Source of the DNA: Daldinia sp. FL1419
Taxonomy: Eukaryota; Ascomycota; Sordariomycetes; Xylariales; Hypoxylaceae
Length of the DNA: 64,000 nt
NCBI GenBank assembly: GCA_025201765.1
Contig: MU623376.1
Span: 186,001 to 250,000, forward strand
Direction: 5' to 3'
The position numbers were made by a program, and so were the translations under genes. Positions 1 through 12,991 of this stretch are shown here, one piece after another; within the stretch, counting starts at the first letter, position 1, and each line of letters starts with the position of its first letter. The notes under the pieces are model-generated. The model searched no databases, had not been told where the DNA came from, and saw only the letters and a list, made by a program, of their open reading frames with translations.

Positions 1-3000
1 GTCATTGGCACGACCTCTTCGAAAGTCCGATCCACCGTGGTGCATACCCTCCCCCCATGCATACATACATAGTAGAAAGGCATGGGGTCTTTGAATAACC
101 ACCGCTAGCACTTGCAGATTTTCTAATTGTGCGCAAATGTGAGTGTGTGACCTCTGCCAGCCCTGTATCTACCCTTGTCGTCAGCAAGCCTGCAGGCCGG
201 GGTCTTCGAGTTTATTGAAAGCCGCAGGGATTTATTAGCGTCGATCGGGTCGAGAAGAGGCACGGAACAGAGAGGGGGTGTGTATTGTGGTCGTACTTTT
301 ACGAGGAGTCTACTTCTTTCTCGAGGAACATTCGTCATGCCACTTCCCATCTTCGAGCGGAGACGGTTGGGCCTTGTCTTGGGCTTGTCACTCATTCTTT
401 GCTAAGTTTGCACGTTGATGATAGACATGTTGTGCGAGAAGAACCACGAGAGAGGAACCCCACGTGTGGACTTTTCGATGTTAAGCAAAAAATGCCAAGT
501 GTCGACTTGCTCAAAGACAAAAGTAATATGTATGCAAGGAGCCATGGCAGCTTGCCGATTGCCCTCGCGTTGACCATTATTTGACCATTGGAGAACGAAT
601 GGTGTGGTTACTCTGCATGGGCTGACCGATAATCATAGATTGCTTTGCTATCGGGTTGCATATGCAGCATTGAGAACCCAAATCCGTACGCGTGTATACC
701 ACGCAAAATAGGTGTATACTACTACTACGTAGTACGTAGTACGTAGTTCCGCCCAAGTAGAAGTTGTAGAATTCTACATACTCCGTGCATACATACGCCA
801 ATACGCCAACCCTAGCTCATTGCCACATCTGGATAACATGTCGCCGGGTGGAGAGCTACTGGATGCTGGGCTGGAGTAATAAGCTATCCGTCTCGTTAAA
901 CTAGGTTGAATTTTGCGAACTCGGAGCTAGGCCCTCGATCGCGAGCTTCTATTCAAATTTGCTCTTCAAGGAAGGAGGAACCAAACTCTGTAGCATCCGT
1001 ATAGCATAATTGCTCTATACCTTAATCGTCCATTAGCAATTAATCCTGTCCGCCAATGAATGGCGAATCTCGGAATAAAAGCGTGGGATTGGTCATAAAT
1101 AAAAACCAGTGGCCGTCCGGGCAGCAAGGCCACGGGGGTCCGGCCTTTAGAACACCCTGCGCGCAGGACGGGACGACGAGGTAGGTCGAGGTAGGTCGGG
1201 GACCAACATGTCGGAACTAGGAGTCGCGCCGACTCTAGAGTGTGCTCGCAGCCGAAGAGGGAAAGAAGATGTATAGAATTGTATAGCTTATTTAGCGTGT
1301 GCTTCCCAAGTGAATTTCCCAATGTTCAGGGTCAATTTCGAAAGCAATCCACTTGGGCATGGAAAACACATGTTCACGGCTGGTCTTTTCCCAACTAGTC
1401 CGGACGTTGCTGTGGCACCGGCGAATATTTCGAATTATGAGATGGGCTTAAAGGAGAGCCAATCAGATGGATATGTTAGGTAAATGGTATTAAGGTCCGT
1501 GGAAGAAGTTGGGAAACAAAAGGGTAGTCGAGCTCGCTGATTGGAGGCTCATAGAAAGTTGGCGCCAGTAGCGGGCTTAGCCGAAATCTTAGTTGATGTG
1601 ACAAAGTAAGGGTTCAGACTTGGGATTGGTTCAAGCTCGGAAGCTAGTCCCTGCTCGGCCGGAATTAATTCTTGATGGTGGGCAAGATTTTAGCCAATCT
1701 CTGGTCGAAGGCGGCAAGCTCCCATTAGTGTCGATAGTGGATCTGGATGGGGTCTATATCCTAGCGTATGCAAAATCTTAAGGATCCCCGGGCTGCCAAG
1801 ACACGGCATCAAGGGGACCTTTCCCTTTTGTCCTGATTCCAGATGAGGTCAGCAACCTAACCGGTTCGATCCTAGTAGAATAGTGGAGATAGCTTCCCCA
1901 TGATTCCCCTTTATCAGCGTTATCAGTAAATCAAGCGGTGGTCCATGCGCTCCGTAAGCTATGGGAAGCTATGGAGAGGCTGGGGTGTGGCTTACCGGAT
2001 TCGCTCACGAGCCGGCTGTTGGATGAAGATCACCCGACATAAATTCGTGATGGGTTAATTTGGCCAAATTTCTATAATTATCCCACTTCGCTTCCCATTA
2101 ACTGGGAATTGGGGAACTAAACTTGGGTTAAATTTGAATTATACTTTGCACGCAAAATGCAAGTCGGGCGCTAAAAAGGCGGTCGTACTCGTTTGTGAGC
2201 ATGTATGTACTTACGTACTTAGCTCACAAGGTACGAAGTACAAACCAATAATTATTCTATTTTTGAATTAGCCCGGATTTCCCTCATTTGTGTAGTGTAA
2301 TTTGAGCCAACTCGGGTTAATTTGGGTTCTTACATCTCTTCCCATAATCCAATTTTTGTCAATATTTACTAACCTAACAGTTTATAGTTACGTACCTACT
2401 CTTTCTTTCTCTTTTCATCCCCCATCCATGGCAGCGATCGCGAGATTAGCCCCATTGCAACCTCGTCACTTGTCAAAGCCTTATCCAGCTCATCCAGCCA
2501 TGAGGCCCCTGTTCGCAAAACATCCTGCCGACAGTCCCGGCAGCATGGCGATGACAGGATTAAGCCAAGTGGCTCTGCTAATGCGTTATTCTAAACCGAG
2601 ATATGTTGTATTATGCATTATAGTATTATGCATTACACTGTCCTCGTCCTCCAGATCGCAAAATCTGGCTAGTGTCACTTTAATATAGGTAGTTATGCTA
2701 TGCTACTATACGTGTGCTGTAAAGAAACAGTTCTACTCTAACGGTAGCGTAATATGGGGGCTGCTTCTTAGGTAGGTACTCGATGCATGTTGTGGTGTTT
2801 CTGACGTCGAGTGGATGTCGAGTGGGCGTCGAGAAAATACATAGAGAAAGGGAGAAAACAATACAAGGATGGTGGAGATACGCACGTATGTCTTCATTAC
2901 ATACCTTACCTACCTTCTACCTTAGCTTTAAATGTAAGTTATATGCGTAGGTGACGAATATACGTAACTCCCAGCTTACCCTGCTCACTCTGCAGGGTAA

Positions 3001-4081
3001 AGTTGTAGATACCACAGCAAGAAATTGAAAGTCTGTGCTGTTGCCGTCATTGGTAACCCTGTTCAGGGCCTCGATGCAAATCATCATAAAAACAAACTCG
3101 CACCCGGCAGCCAAGCTGTTGTGTTCCGGTCCATCTTCCGCCGGCTTACAATAAGAAGACCAATGTATGCGGCATGTGCAATGTGCACAAGCTTGTGATA
3201 CAATTCCTTAGCGGACAAGGAACTCAAGGGACTAAGTCCAAATCGAGCATTCTATTAAACCATTCACGATCTGCTCATCATCCTACATACTACTAGTATA
3301 AGCCGGGATGGCTCCTGTGTAGTCTGTGCTCAAAAGTTATCCTAGCAGCCTAGCAGCCTAGCTTATGTACGTACATTCAAGGGTCAAGGACCCCAGCTCC
3401 GAGTGAGATTACCTGCATTCGCTCGTTCGTGCATTCGTGAAGTCTTTCCTTGTCTAACCCTATTCGCTTACTCCTCGACGGGGATCATCTCTAGATAGTA
3501 CAACAACAAAATTGAAGACTTCAACAAGAATCAAATAGGAGCCTCTAGATGACATCTAACGATAGCACAGATCTTCATTATGCTACGAAGACTAGTTTCT
3601 ATCGGGATAAAGGAGAATCAACCATCCACCAAGGAGCTGGGACTCGCATTGAGGTATACTCATGTGATGAGTCCCAAATGCTCATTCTCGGCATACGATT
3701 GGGTCCGGTTCTCCCAAAGTGAACTTCGCTTAAATAGAACCGTACTCTTTTGTCACAGGGGAGACCAGCCCCATCCTACAGCTGTGTCCGAATAAAAAAA
3801 CGCGACGCTCGTAATCACGAACCTCCGAAGCTATCCAGGCGTGCTAGTGTAAATGTGTGTTGATGTCTAAAGTTAGTGTTAGGGTAGACACAGGTCGACG
3901 TGATACAATTCCTTCGGGATTAAGAGGTTACGACTCGCTACTCATCAATTCATCACCGCCTGGATTCAGTACTTCCTCATCAAGCAAGCAGAAGCCATTC
4001 AGAGCGGATACGCTCGGGAGAAGCCACGTTTATTGAAGTTTCCTTGTGAATCAACGCAGCCCGAATGTGGGTCACGATTTA

Positions 4082-4110
4082 TTTAGTTATAGTTATAGTT
4101 ATAGTTATAT
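4082..4110. repeat. Hexamer microsatellite (TTATAG)n
   Basis: About four tandem copies of a TTATAG hexamer in intergenic DNA. Confidence 0.8.
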
Positions 4111-5760
4111 AGCATCTACAGAGTGGTAGCAGGGAAGTAAACGTAGCAGCTGCCACGTCTTGATGGTAGAGTGACGATATGACGGAAATGGGCACGTAGC
4201 AAGTCACTGCATATGCATCCATTTTACGGCATGGACATATGTGTATATGCGAATCTACGTACAAACTGGTCAGTCACCGACTCGTAAAAGCTGTTGGGTT
4301 TTGATACCCTAAGACCAAAGGATCAGATTGTCTTAGATCTCGGGTTGCCCCCTTGATGAACCAGTTAGTCTGTTGACGATCTTGCATTGGCTTCATCACT
4401 TATATCAAACTGTCGGTGTATTCCGTTGGATTATATGTGCTGAGAGGCGCTAAGGTAGTATCTAGGACATAGAGGTATGGTAGTATGTCGCTTCGCGGGG
4501 AGCAGACGGACACGACTCTAAGCTGCATACCGAATGCGGGAACTCGCTGCTTCTATGCAGCGCTATAGAACCAGTGTGACCCCCGCCACATGCCGTTCGT
4601 GGAGGTTGGAATTATCCAGCCAACTGCCTTATTCGCTTTTGATCGCTGAACCGGTGGCTACATTTGAATTGGAGAGACACTGAGCAATCAATCCTTTCTC
4701 AATGACCTACCCAATCTTACGTGGCTTTCCTCTTCGTCACAATCGGTACCGAGTAATCGAAAAGAGCAATTATTCCGCCAAGGCACCGAAATGGAGAATA
4801 TAGTTTCTCCATTCGCTCACCTTTGTCCTGGGATTCGGTTATCCTCGAACCTAGAATTATAAGGATTCGGTTGTCATGTGTTCGGAACCAGGTCACGCTG
4901 ACCTTCGCGATATGTCAATCATTGGGTACCAAGCCAAGGTGGACCAGTCGCAAGGGACCGTGGAACGTTCGAAAACTTGTTCCTTCGTCACCGGTCACGG
5001 ACGCCATCAAATTCGAAGATTGGATAGATCCGTAGCAAAGCTAAGCAAGCCGGTCCGGTCCAGAAGTCCAGATCTCGAATAAAAAAAGATAAATCCGTAG
5101 GGGAGGCGTTATGGCATGATAGTATTATGGCACTATCCGTCCCTCTTCCTTGAAGTGCCTTGGGGTCAGGTCCGCCATTGGCCTTTTGATATCCCGCTAT
5201 TGGTGAGGGGATGTCCTAGATTTTCCGAACTGGCTCTGTAGAGATTAATAAGACGACGTGATTCGGAGACGCCCAATCCCATCGTCTTGCAACGTGCCAC
5301 AAGAGAGGGGTTTCTAGCAAAAGATAAAGTGCTTGTACGGTTACCGCATGGTAGCAACCACAAAGATCCCTGGTTCTACTGTTGAAGAACAAATACAACA
5401 CTTACCTAGGTAGATAGATAGCTACGATAACAACGCCAGCAGCCTCTCTTTCGTTCTGCTTGTGCGTGCCCAGTGGAGAAATTACGGCAGAGATCCCTGG
5501 TTTAGGGTAGGATTCTTCTCTCCGTCCGTCTATCCGACCTGGGCCGGGTAGTGGACCATCTTTCTCTTTTCGTTGCTCTCTATCTTGACAAGGTCTCTGA
5601 ACTAGGCCTCTTACTAGCATGTGCAGAGCGCAAGAGCACAAAATGCAGAGCGCAAACGGGCAGGGCTTGCAGAATTTTTGCAGGCTTACAGGCTTGTAAG
5701 CTCGTGGGCTTGCAGACCGACTTGGGGGGGGCGAATCCGCTAAAACAAGTTGGCTTACTG

Positions 5761-5845
5761 CCAATTGCCAATTGCCAATTGCCAATTGCCAATTGCCAAT
5801 TGCCAATTGCCAATGCCAATGCCAATGCTAATGCTAATGCCCAAT
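5761..5845. repeat. Heptamer tandem repeat (CCAATTG)7 decaying into hexamers
   Basis: Seven perfect copies of CCAATTG run from 5761 to 5809. They are followed by six-base variants (CCAATG, CTAATG) to about 5845. Each heptamer contains the palindrome CAATTG, so the array can form hairpins. The change from 7-mer to 6-mer units suggests slippage at one edge. Confidence 0.9.
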
Positions 5846-6750
5846 GCTGTCGGTGATCATTCGAGCGGGTTTGTCGTATCCCGGCTCCTAGCTTAAGAGG
5901 ATCAATTGACTTGATCCGCCCCGTCGCTCACGATAGGTTGAAGTTGTGTGGACTTCTCAAGGATCACAAAATGAAAAGAAGTCACTACTTACTTACCTCT
6001 GACCGCTCCCGCTTGTAGATCCAAGAAACATCTGGATTGATGGGATAGACGTAGTTTATGCAGTAGCGCGAAGCTTCACGCTTCATCCGTAGCACGGGGA
6101 GTCGCGGTGGTACCTGGAAATATTGCTACATTGCACAGCTTATTGCGGAGAAAGATGAGAGAGATCGAGATGTATGTACATAGTAAATTGGAAATTGGAA
6201 ATTTTGCATGGCCCCAACCGTAAGGGATGCCCAACATCCATATGTAATCCATTTGGATTTTGTCTTGAGGCGCCCGTTCGAGTCCCCGGTGGTCCATTCG
6301 TGTGGTTCATTGTGGTTCATTGTGGTCCCCTATTGCCGATGGGGATATGGAATATGGGATATGGATATGTTGGTCCCCTCCGTGCGGTCGTTCACACCTT
6401 CAGAGTGCGCCACTTTCGCACTCTTTGCTAACGGCCATTGTTCAAGCGATACCTAATCGGGTTTCTAAGTGAAGCGGACTTGGACGACTTCATCCCTGTT
6501 CATCCGTGCTTAGGCTGTCCGGCGCTTAGAAGACGAAATGTGCCGGGGTCGTGGTAAATAGTAGCCAATGATAACTCTAGAAAGTCCCAATTATTTCCTA
6601 GCACACCTCATCTGTTCTGTCCAACCAGCCCTCTGCTTTCGGGTTGCTTAACGCTGGGCATTTGGTGGGGGAGCATTCTGGGCTTCGTGGGATTCTGGGG
6701 CTTCACACAGACACAGACACAGACACACAAGGCACAGGCGCGGAGCTATT

Positions 6751-6784
6751 ATTAGGGATTAGGGATTAGGGATTAGGGATTAGG
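6751..6784. repeat. Heptamer tandem repeat (ATTAGGG)4-5
   Basis: Four full copies and one partial copy of ATTAGGG. This is the fungal telomere unit TTAGGG with one extra base. The array is too short and too internal to be a telomere, and a CAGACA microsatellite lies just before it at about 6710-6726. Confidence 0.85.
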
Positions 6785-7427
6785 CATAGAAGATGGCGTT
6801 GTAATAGGTGGCTCTAGGTCGGTGACTCTCCGCACCGAACAAATAGAGAGTGTTACTTACCCTGCTGTGTGAAGTCCCGAGAAACAGATCACATCGTATC
6901 ATTGCTCTCCATTATCACAGCGTATCACTGTTTCTCCTGCATACGTAGTACGTATTGTTGCGATTCGGGGCTATACTACACCATATACTATACCGTATAC
7001 CCCCGTACATATACGTCCCGCGAGCGCCCGCGCTGTACTTTCATCCGTTTCTCCTCTCCTTTGCGACGTCAAACCTATCCCTCGCCTGTGCTCACAGCGA
7101 GGCTATTTCCTTTTAGTATTCGCATATCTCGTATACCCCCTTTGGTTTAGACGGAGAGGAAGAGAATCGTAAGGCCGGCAACGGCACTGATACCAAAAGC
7201 GCATATTTTTGCATATTTCCCATTTTATATTTTTCAAAATGATGGTAAGCTTATTATAGTTCCGGCTGTAGTCATCCCCTCTACCCCGGATTTATCCGCA
7301 TCTTGAGCAGCAAGCAGCAAGCAGCAAACATCAAGCGGTGGCAGCGGCAGAAACAGTAGCGGTAGCTGACTTCTCATTACTGTAGAATCCGCAATCGCTC
7401 AGAATAAGCGAGCGATCGCACAGAGAA

Positions 7428-10048
7428 ATGCGACAGAAGAGTCAATTCCACGACCCTTTCTTCGGTCTAAAAGGGTACGACCCACGCCCAACCTCAGTAG
7501 CGACTGAGATCGTAGATACCGAGTGGGATGAAGACGAGGACGAAGATATCGTTAGCGAGATAGAAGACGACGACCCAGACTCACCACGGATAAGTATAAA
7601 TTCGGTAAGCCCACGAAAATTCCCAACCCGATATATCACTTGGTGGCGCTCGCGACTAACCCAATTGTGTAGTCGGGACAGCCCAGTTTTACAACAGTAT
7701 CATCATACGATGAAGTTCAAACGCCTAGGTCGAGCAGAGCTCGCAATGCGTTTCCGTTTAGCTTTAATTCGTCGAAGCCGGTGGAGGGTCCGAGGGGGCC
7801 GCATCTATTCCGAGCTTCAATGACAACGTCATTGAACTCGTTCGAATACCAGGAAGCTCTAAGTCTATCGCCGATAACACCCAAGACGGCCAAACCATTG
7901 GAGGCGGATCATCGGTTCGCTCTTACGTACGAACCGCCGCCACCTCGTTCTCGGAACAGCCCGTTCCAGTTCACGCATGAGAAATTAGACCCGAGCGACC
8001 TGTCAATGTGGACGCCGGAGAAGGTGGCGCAATGGATGCTCAATGCTGGCATTGAAGTTTCATTTGCCGAGAAATTCGTCGAAAACGACATCAACGGGGC
8101 TATCTTAATTACACTGAAATTCGAGGATCTACGAGAACTGAACATTCAATCTTTCGGAGTTCGGACCAAGGTATGGGAGGAGATCCACGCCTTACGAGAT
8201 AGCAAGGCAGCTGCTGTATCCTCGCCTAGACTCGACACCCCGATAGAAGAGGAGGAGAGCAAGGAAGTGAAGAGGGAGCGCAGAAGAGAACAGAGGGCGG
8301 ATGAAGAGAGTGGGGAGCAGCATCGTAGCCGGAGCGTAAAGCGCTCCAAGAGCCATGGCAGGAAAAAGCCTTCCCACGAAGATATCATCTCCCCCCTGGA
8401 GTCGGTGTCCATCGTCGGAATCGAGCAGATGATGCCGAAGCCACACCATTGCTCCAAGGGCGAAAACTGCTCCAAGTACAGGAGACAACAAAGGATGATC
8501 GAAGCCTTCAAAAAGGACCACCCGTTTGTAGACGTAGAACAAGGCGGCATCATCATGGTTGCCGGGGACCCAGGGAACCCAGAGACTGCGCCGGCCATCA
8601 ACCGCCCCTCGTCTACTGAGGCCCTGCGGCCCATGTCTGATGCCGTGCCCTCGGTAGTCGCGTCGTCGGACGTTCTCGGTCCCGGCATGCCCCCTTTCCA
8701 GTACCTGCAGGAAGCCGCCCTTCGCAATCTTCAGACACGAGACCCCCTAGACAACGTCCGCCAGTTCCTCGACTTCCAGCACCAGGACGACGCCGCCGCC
8801 TGCTCCAGCGAGGTTCCCCCCACCCCTCCTTTCGAGATCCTGCCGAGAGGCCCCCACGAGGGCTTGCGTGCTTTGCCTAAGCTTTCTATCCCCGGTCAAC
8901 AACAGCAGCCGCAGCAACAGCAACAGCAACATCAACCACCTCAACGCCACTCGCAGCAATCACGCGTTGACGCTAACAGGACACCACAGCCCTCGCAGTA
9001 CCACTACCCGCAGCGGATGGACAGGGCCGAGGCTCTATCGCCCGATCTACAAAACGCCCCCTACCGATTCGGCACTCCCTTCTCAGACATGGACGTGCCG
9101 TTGACGGCAGTGCAGCTAGGTCCCGTTGCCCGAGACGCATCTCAGTCCGTCCCGCCCGACATGAACTACCGCGCGGGCCCCATAGCTCAAGGACCCCGAT
9201 CTCAATCCCGGGCTTCGCGGCGCCCTTCCCTGGCTCCCGTGGAGGAAGACTCCATCGCCACACCCGCCGGACGCATCACCCCGCGGTTCCCCCACCACTC
9301 CGTCTCCCCCAAATCTTCCTCTCCGCCTAAGGCACCCTCGCGCTCTCAGCAGCCTCTCCAAGCTCCTCCCCGCGCGCAATATCCCTGGTCACCCAACGCC
9401 TCCCGCAACGCCTTCGAGCGGACTCTTCCCCCCTTGCACACCTCCTCCGTGAATGGCATCGCCGGTCCGCGCTCCCCTCCCGTCGTCAAGGACGCCGAGG
9501 GCATCACGTACCAAGGCCCCGTCAAGAAGCGCAAGACCCGCATGCTACGTCACGAATGGCACGACCAATACGCCACTCTCAAGGGGACCCGTCTCGCTCT
9601 GCACCGGGACGCAGCCACGCGCTCCCGCGCGCTAGAGTACATCGACATAGACGACTACGCGATAGCCTGCTCGTCTTTATCCACGGGCTCCAAGCTCAAC
9701 GCGGCCTTCAAAGCCATGAACATCAGCCGATCGAAGCACGGGCGCAGCCCCTCGGCCGCCGACTCCGACTCCGTCGCCGCGTTTAGCTTCCAGCTGATAC
9801 CGCAGGACCCGGTGTCGAAAGGCATGGGACGTCTGCGCAAGCGGGAAAGCCAGAGCATCGGATCTGGGCCTCTGCCTGTTGCCGGGCCCGGGTTCGAGGG
9901 CGCGGCGAACGGGACCGGGAAGACGCACCATTTCGCGGTAAGGAGCCGCGACGAGAGGATCGATTGGATGCGCGAGCTTATGCTTGCCAAGGCCCTCAAG
10001 CAGAAGGGCGAGGGGTTCGAGGTTAGCGTTAACGGGAATATGATTTAA
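7428..10048 (+). CDS. SAM and PH domain protein (Boi-like, polarity/signalling)
   Basis: Two exons (7428-7604, 7673-10048) encode about 850 residues. The 68-bp intron is phase 0, with donor GTAAGC, branch CTAAC and acceptor TAG. The N-terminus is very acidic (Asp/Glu run near residues 33-50). A SAM domain lies at about 165-230, beginning with Trp-Thr-Pro-Glu-Lys-Val. A basic Arg/Lys/Ser segment, a Gln-rich tract (DNA 8899-8960) and long Pro/Ser-rich disorder follow. A C-terminal PH domain covers about 668-835. Yeast Boi1/Boi2 pair SAM and PH domains and act in bud growth and exocytosis at the membrane, but they also carry an SH3 domain that I do not see here. I therefore infer a membrane-phosphoinositide-binding scaffold. 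The 7428 ATG lies in clean sequence and joins in frame across the intron. Confidence 0.85.
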
Positions 10049-11273
10049 CGTGTTTGCATACCTGTAGTTAATATGTTTGCAATAACATGTTTGTCTGCAA
10101 CACCCGACCTAACCCGTCTTCCCACCCACCGTATACCATCTTTTATATCCCATTTCCTTTGAACTTATCTTCTACTACGTTTCAACCACACACCACTTCT
10201 ATATACGCAACCTCACCCCACCTCCCTTATACCCAAGCCGAGGATCCCGTGGTTCAGCTATTATACTACCTCCTAGGTAGTCAGGTGTCTCAGAAAGCGT
10301 CCTGCTTCCACCCATATGTTTTTTTTTTTTTTTCTTGCAACCCCTCGCTCCTTGTCCTTATTCTCCCAAAGCAACAACAAACCCGAATCTAGCTAGCGGA
10401 AGATAGTTGGATTTTGACGATATGAATGAACGAAAACAAAATTTCAAGCAACGTTGGTAACGGTAATTGGCGAACGAAGATGACGATTAAAGAAACGAAG
10501 ATGAAGGGCTGCGATAGCAATGGCAGGGGTTGATGATATCCAGGCGTTAGCCGTTTCTACGAGCGAGCGTGCGCTTTTTCTTTTCTCTATTCGCTTTCTC
10601 GTTGTCTGTCTTCTATTCTTGCTTTCTGACATATGATACCTGATTCCAGGCGTACGACCGTGGGTTTTGAGCGGATATCTTACCTTTTTTTATGTTCCAA
10701 TCACTTTACTTTTTTTTTTTCTTGCCTATAAGTCGACGAATAACGGCGGCTATGGGTACTCGAGTAACCAACAACACGCTCCTTATCTGTTATGTACCTA
10801 TGTTAGGTTATCAAGTAGATTTAGTCTTGGTTTTCGGGAAAAAAACTCGCGGGAAAAGGAAGATTGATAAATAAAACAAAATACGCTACTTCATAGATCA
10901 CTCTGTTCTTATAGACTTGAGGATGGGACTTGCTGGTGATTGTTGAATATGATCTGCAAGGGCATATTATCCAAGCGCCCAGTTACGACTATTAGACAAC
11001 GAAAACATATTCTCCGAGTGCTTGGCAGTGTCAGATATGTCTTTATACCTCATTCCACTTCTACCAAAAGGGGATGCGATGAGACTTGTCGTCTAGGCGC
11101 CGATCATCCACCACTTTGAAAACGGAGTAAATACTCTTTGGTAGTATCATGTACATTTTGTGTGTATAGCACATGACCCTCCCTTAAATTTGAAAAGGGG
11201 GGGTTTTTGAGTATCATACAAGTCTAACCGCGTGGGAGCGGAAATTCTCTCCCGTCCGTACCGAGTCGGTTCC
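10049..11273. other. Intergenic region between convergent genes
   Basis: Holds the 3' end of the SAM/PH gene and the 3' flank of the mitoribosomal gene on the other strand. Homopolymer T tracts occur at about 10319-10333 and 10711-10720. I see no coding region. Confidence 0.5.
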
Positions 11274-12334
11274 TCATGATGTCTTGAATTCGGGCCTTTG
11301 GATAGCCGCCGCAGTCTCAACGTTGTTCCAGTTGATAACCTTCCACCAGTTCTCAACGAATTGCCTCTTTCCTCCTACTCCACCCGCGCCAATGCCGTAA
11401 TCTCGTAGCCACACATGCTCCCACGTATTTAGACATAGGAGTGGGACGACGTCGGTGCCACCCGGTGCCGTATGGTTGTGAGGTACGAACCTAGAGCCAA
11501 CGTCTGCGCCGGCTGCTGCCTGGGTACGTGCTAGGAAACTCCGGGATTGACTATCGGATGTGATACCTTGGGTGTTCATATCGAGACCCTGGCGGCGCCA
11601 ATGGGCTGCCGTGTATGGGCTCCCAGCTAGGTATGTCGTTAAGATTCTCAATTCGCTCGACTGTGCGTTCTTGACTAGCCATACGAATCCGGGTCCGAAC
11701 ATGGCCATTGCCGTAACGAGGAATTCGCGACGGAGCGTTTCGATAGAGCTGAATTGCTTTGACAACTGGTACTTTAACCCTTCGGGAATTCTTTGCTCAT
11801 CAGGAAGATCTTAAGACATGATCAATATTGTTCCTCCCTCTATTTCCGTGCTGCTCCAACGTACCTTGTGATTGCGGATCGGTAGCATTGGTAGAAAGGT
11901 TTTTGAAGAAGAAATGGTTGTTATGTGCCATAGATGCATAGTTGAAAATAGGCGCTTGCGAAGGCTCTCGTGCGGTTGCTTTTAGGATGGACAGAGCATC
12001 CTGTTCTGCAAGGTCGGTGCCTGATATTTTGGTGTTAGCTCTCAAGGTCTCGAATCGATTCGGGTAGTCGTGGCGGCCTATGTCGAACATTGTATTTCCC
12101 TCAGGATATTCAAAAATATATCGACCTACCGGCTGTTAAAGCGTTGAGCCTCTCTACGACAAGCTGTTGGTATTGAGTCCATGCGAAATCGAAACCTCCA
12201 TCAGATAGTAACCCGGGGATTCCCTCTTCTACGTTAACACCTGGTAGGTTAGGAACCAGATGTAGCGAGCGGGATGATAATGTTGGACGCCATAGCCGGT
12301 TTGCCCTCGGTATCCGTAATCTGGGTCGAAGCAT
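11274..12334 (-). CDS. Mitochondrial small-subunit ribosomal protein, Fe/Mn-SOD-like (mS42/mS43 type)
   Basis: Three exons (12334-12130, 12077-11865, 11809-11274) with introns of 52 and 55 bp give 317 residues. The N-terminus is rich in Arg and Leu (Leu-Arg-Pro-Arg-Leu-Arg) and looks like a mitochondrial presequence. The body has the Fe/Mn superoxide dismutase fold: an N-terminal helical segment around Ala-His-Asn-Asn-His, then a C-terminal domain ending in Leu-Asn-Thr-Trp-Glu-His-Val-Trp. In true SODs the last motif begins with the metal ligand Asp. Here it is Asn, which fits the enzymatically inactive SOD relatives of the fungal mitoribosome (yeast MRP1 and RSM26). Which of the two paralogues this is cannot be settled here. 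No metal-enzyme role is expected. Confidence 0.82.
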
Positions 12335-12991
12335 GGTGGCTATGGAATGAGGATATCTCGATACCGAAATACGGGTTATAAGAGACTATTTCATAGCTTC
12401 CCGTCACTTTTTATTTTTATTTTTTTAATGGTTGTAGCATGCGCGACCAACCAAAGTGCGCCGAACCCTGATTGGTCAAAAAATAAATTCGGCAGGGGAA
12501 CATTGAATTCCCCGCGGATTGGGTAGAAAGGAGGAAGTTAGTACCTACTAACTTACCTACCTCTAACTATTAGTAGTTACCTAGCCTAGGTAATTAGGTA
12601 GTTAGTTGTTGTACTTTAGTACTTTACCTTAGGTATTTACCTACCTAGGTACTAGGTTAGGTAGGTACCTACCTATCACCTAGATTCCATAGGTACAATA
12701 CAAGATCATACCTACCTAAGGTTAGGTACCTAGGTGCTGACTTAAGGTAATAGCTAGGTTAGAGTCTTGATAGGTATAGAGGATATTTATTTTGACTTTC
12801 TTCTTTGACGGTTATAACCCTAAATAGAATCGTATTATATACCTAACTACCTATTGTAAGTCTTGTATCGTAACCTTGGTATTCATCTATCGGCTTCCAA
12901 AGGCTCTGAGAAAATGCAAGACACCATTTTTTTTGTGCTAGCATCAGATCTACCATTGCTATGAGGTATCATTATTTCTTTTCTTTTTTTA
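12335..12991. other. Intergenic region, densest cluster of ACCTAGGT-type motifs
   Basis: Promoter side of the mitoribosomal gene and 3' side of the tyrosyl-tRNA synthetase gene. Between about 12540 and 12780 the sequence consists largely of overlapping, inverted copies of TACCTA, ACCTAGGT and TTAGGTAC. No gene is seen. Confidence 0.6.

Larger units (their letters stand above)
1..7427. other. Gene-poor intergenic region with simple repeats
   Basis: No open reading frame here has fungal coding character: those present are short, mostly start at non-ATG codons, overlap on both strands and match no family I know. The DNA contains scattered TACGTAC/ACCTAGG-like motifs and several microsatellites, listed separately. 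It also holds a possible LTR scrap near 3194-3525 (see findings). The last 250 bases, with a CAGCAA-rich stretch at about 7308-7330, are probably the promoter and 5' UTR of the SAM/PH gene. Confidence 0.6.

Noticed and set aside
1862..1871. GGTTCGATCC resembling a tRNA B box
   Set aside because: No A box at the right distance and no cloverleaf can be folded around it.
2302..2688. 128-codon plus-strand frame with a hydrophobic start
   Set aside because: It begins at TTG, its first ATG comes far downstream, and no domain or splice context supports it.
8146..8727. 193-codon minus-strand frame
   Set aside because: It overlaps the SAM/PH protein gene on the other strand and has no family features.
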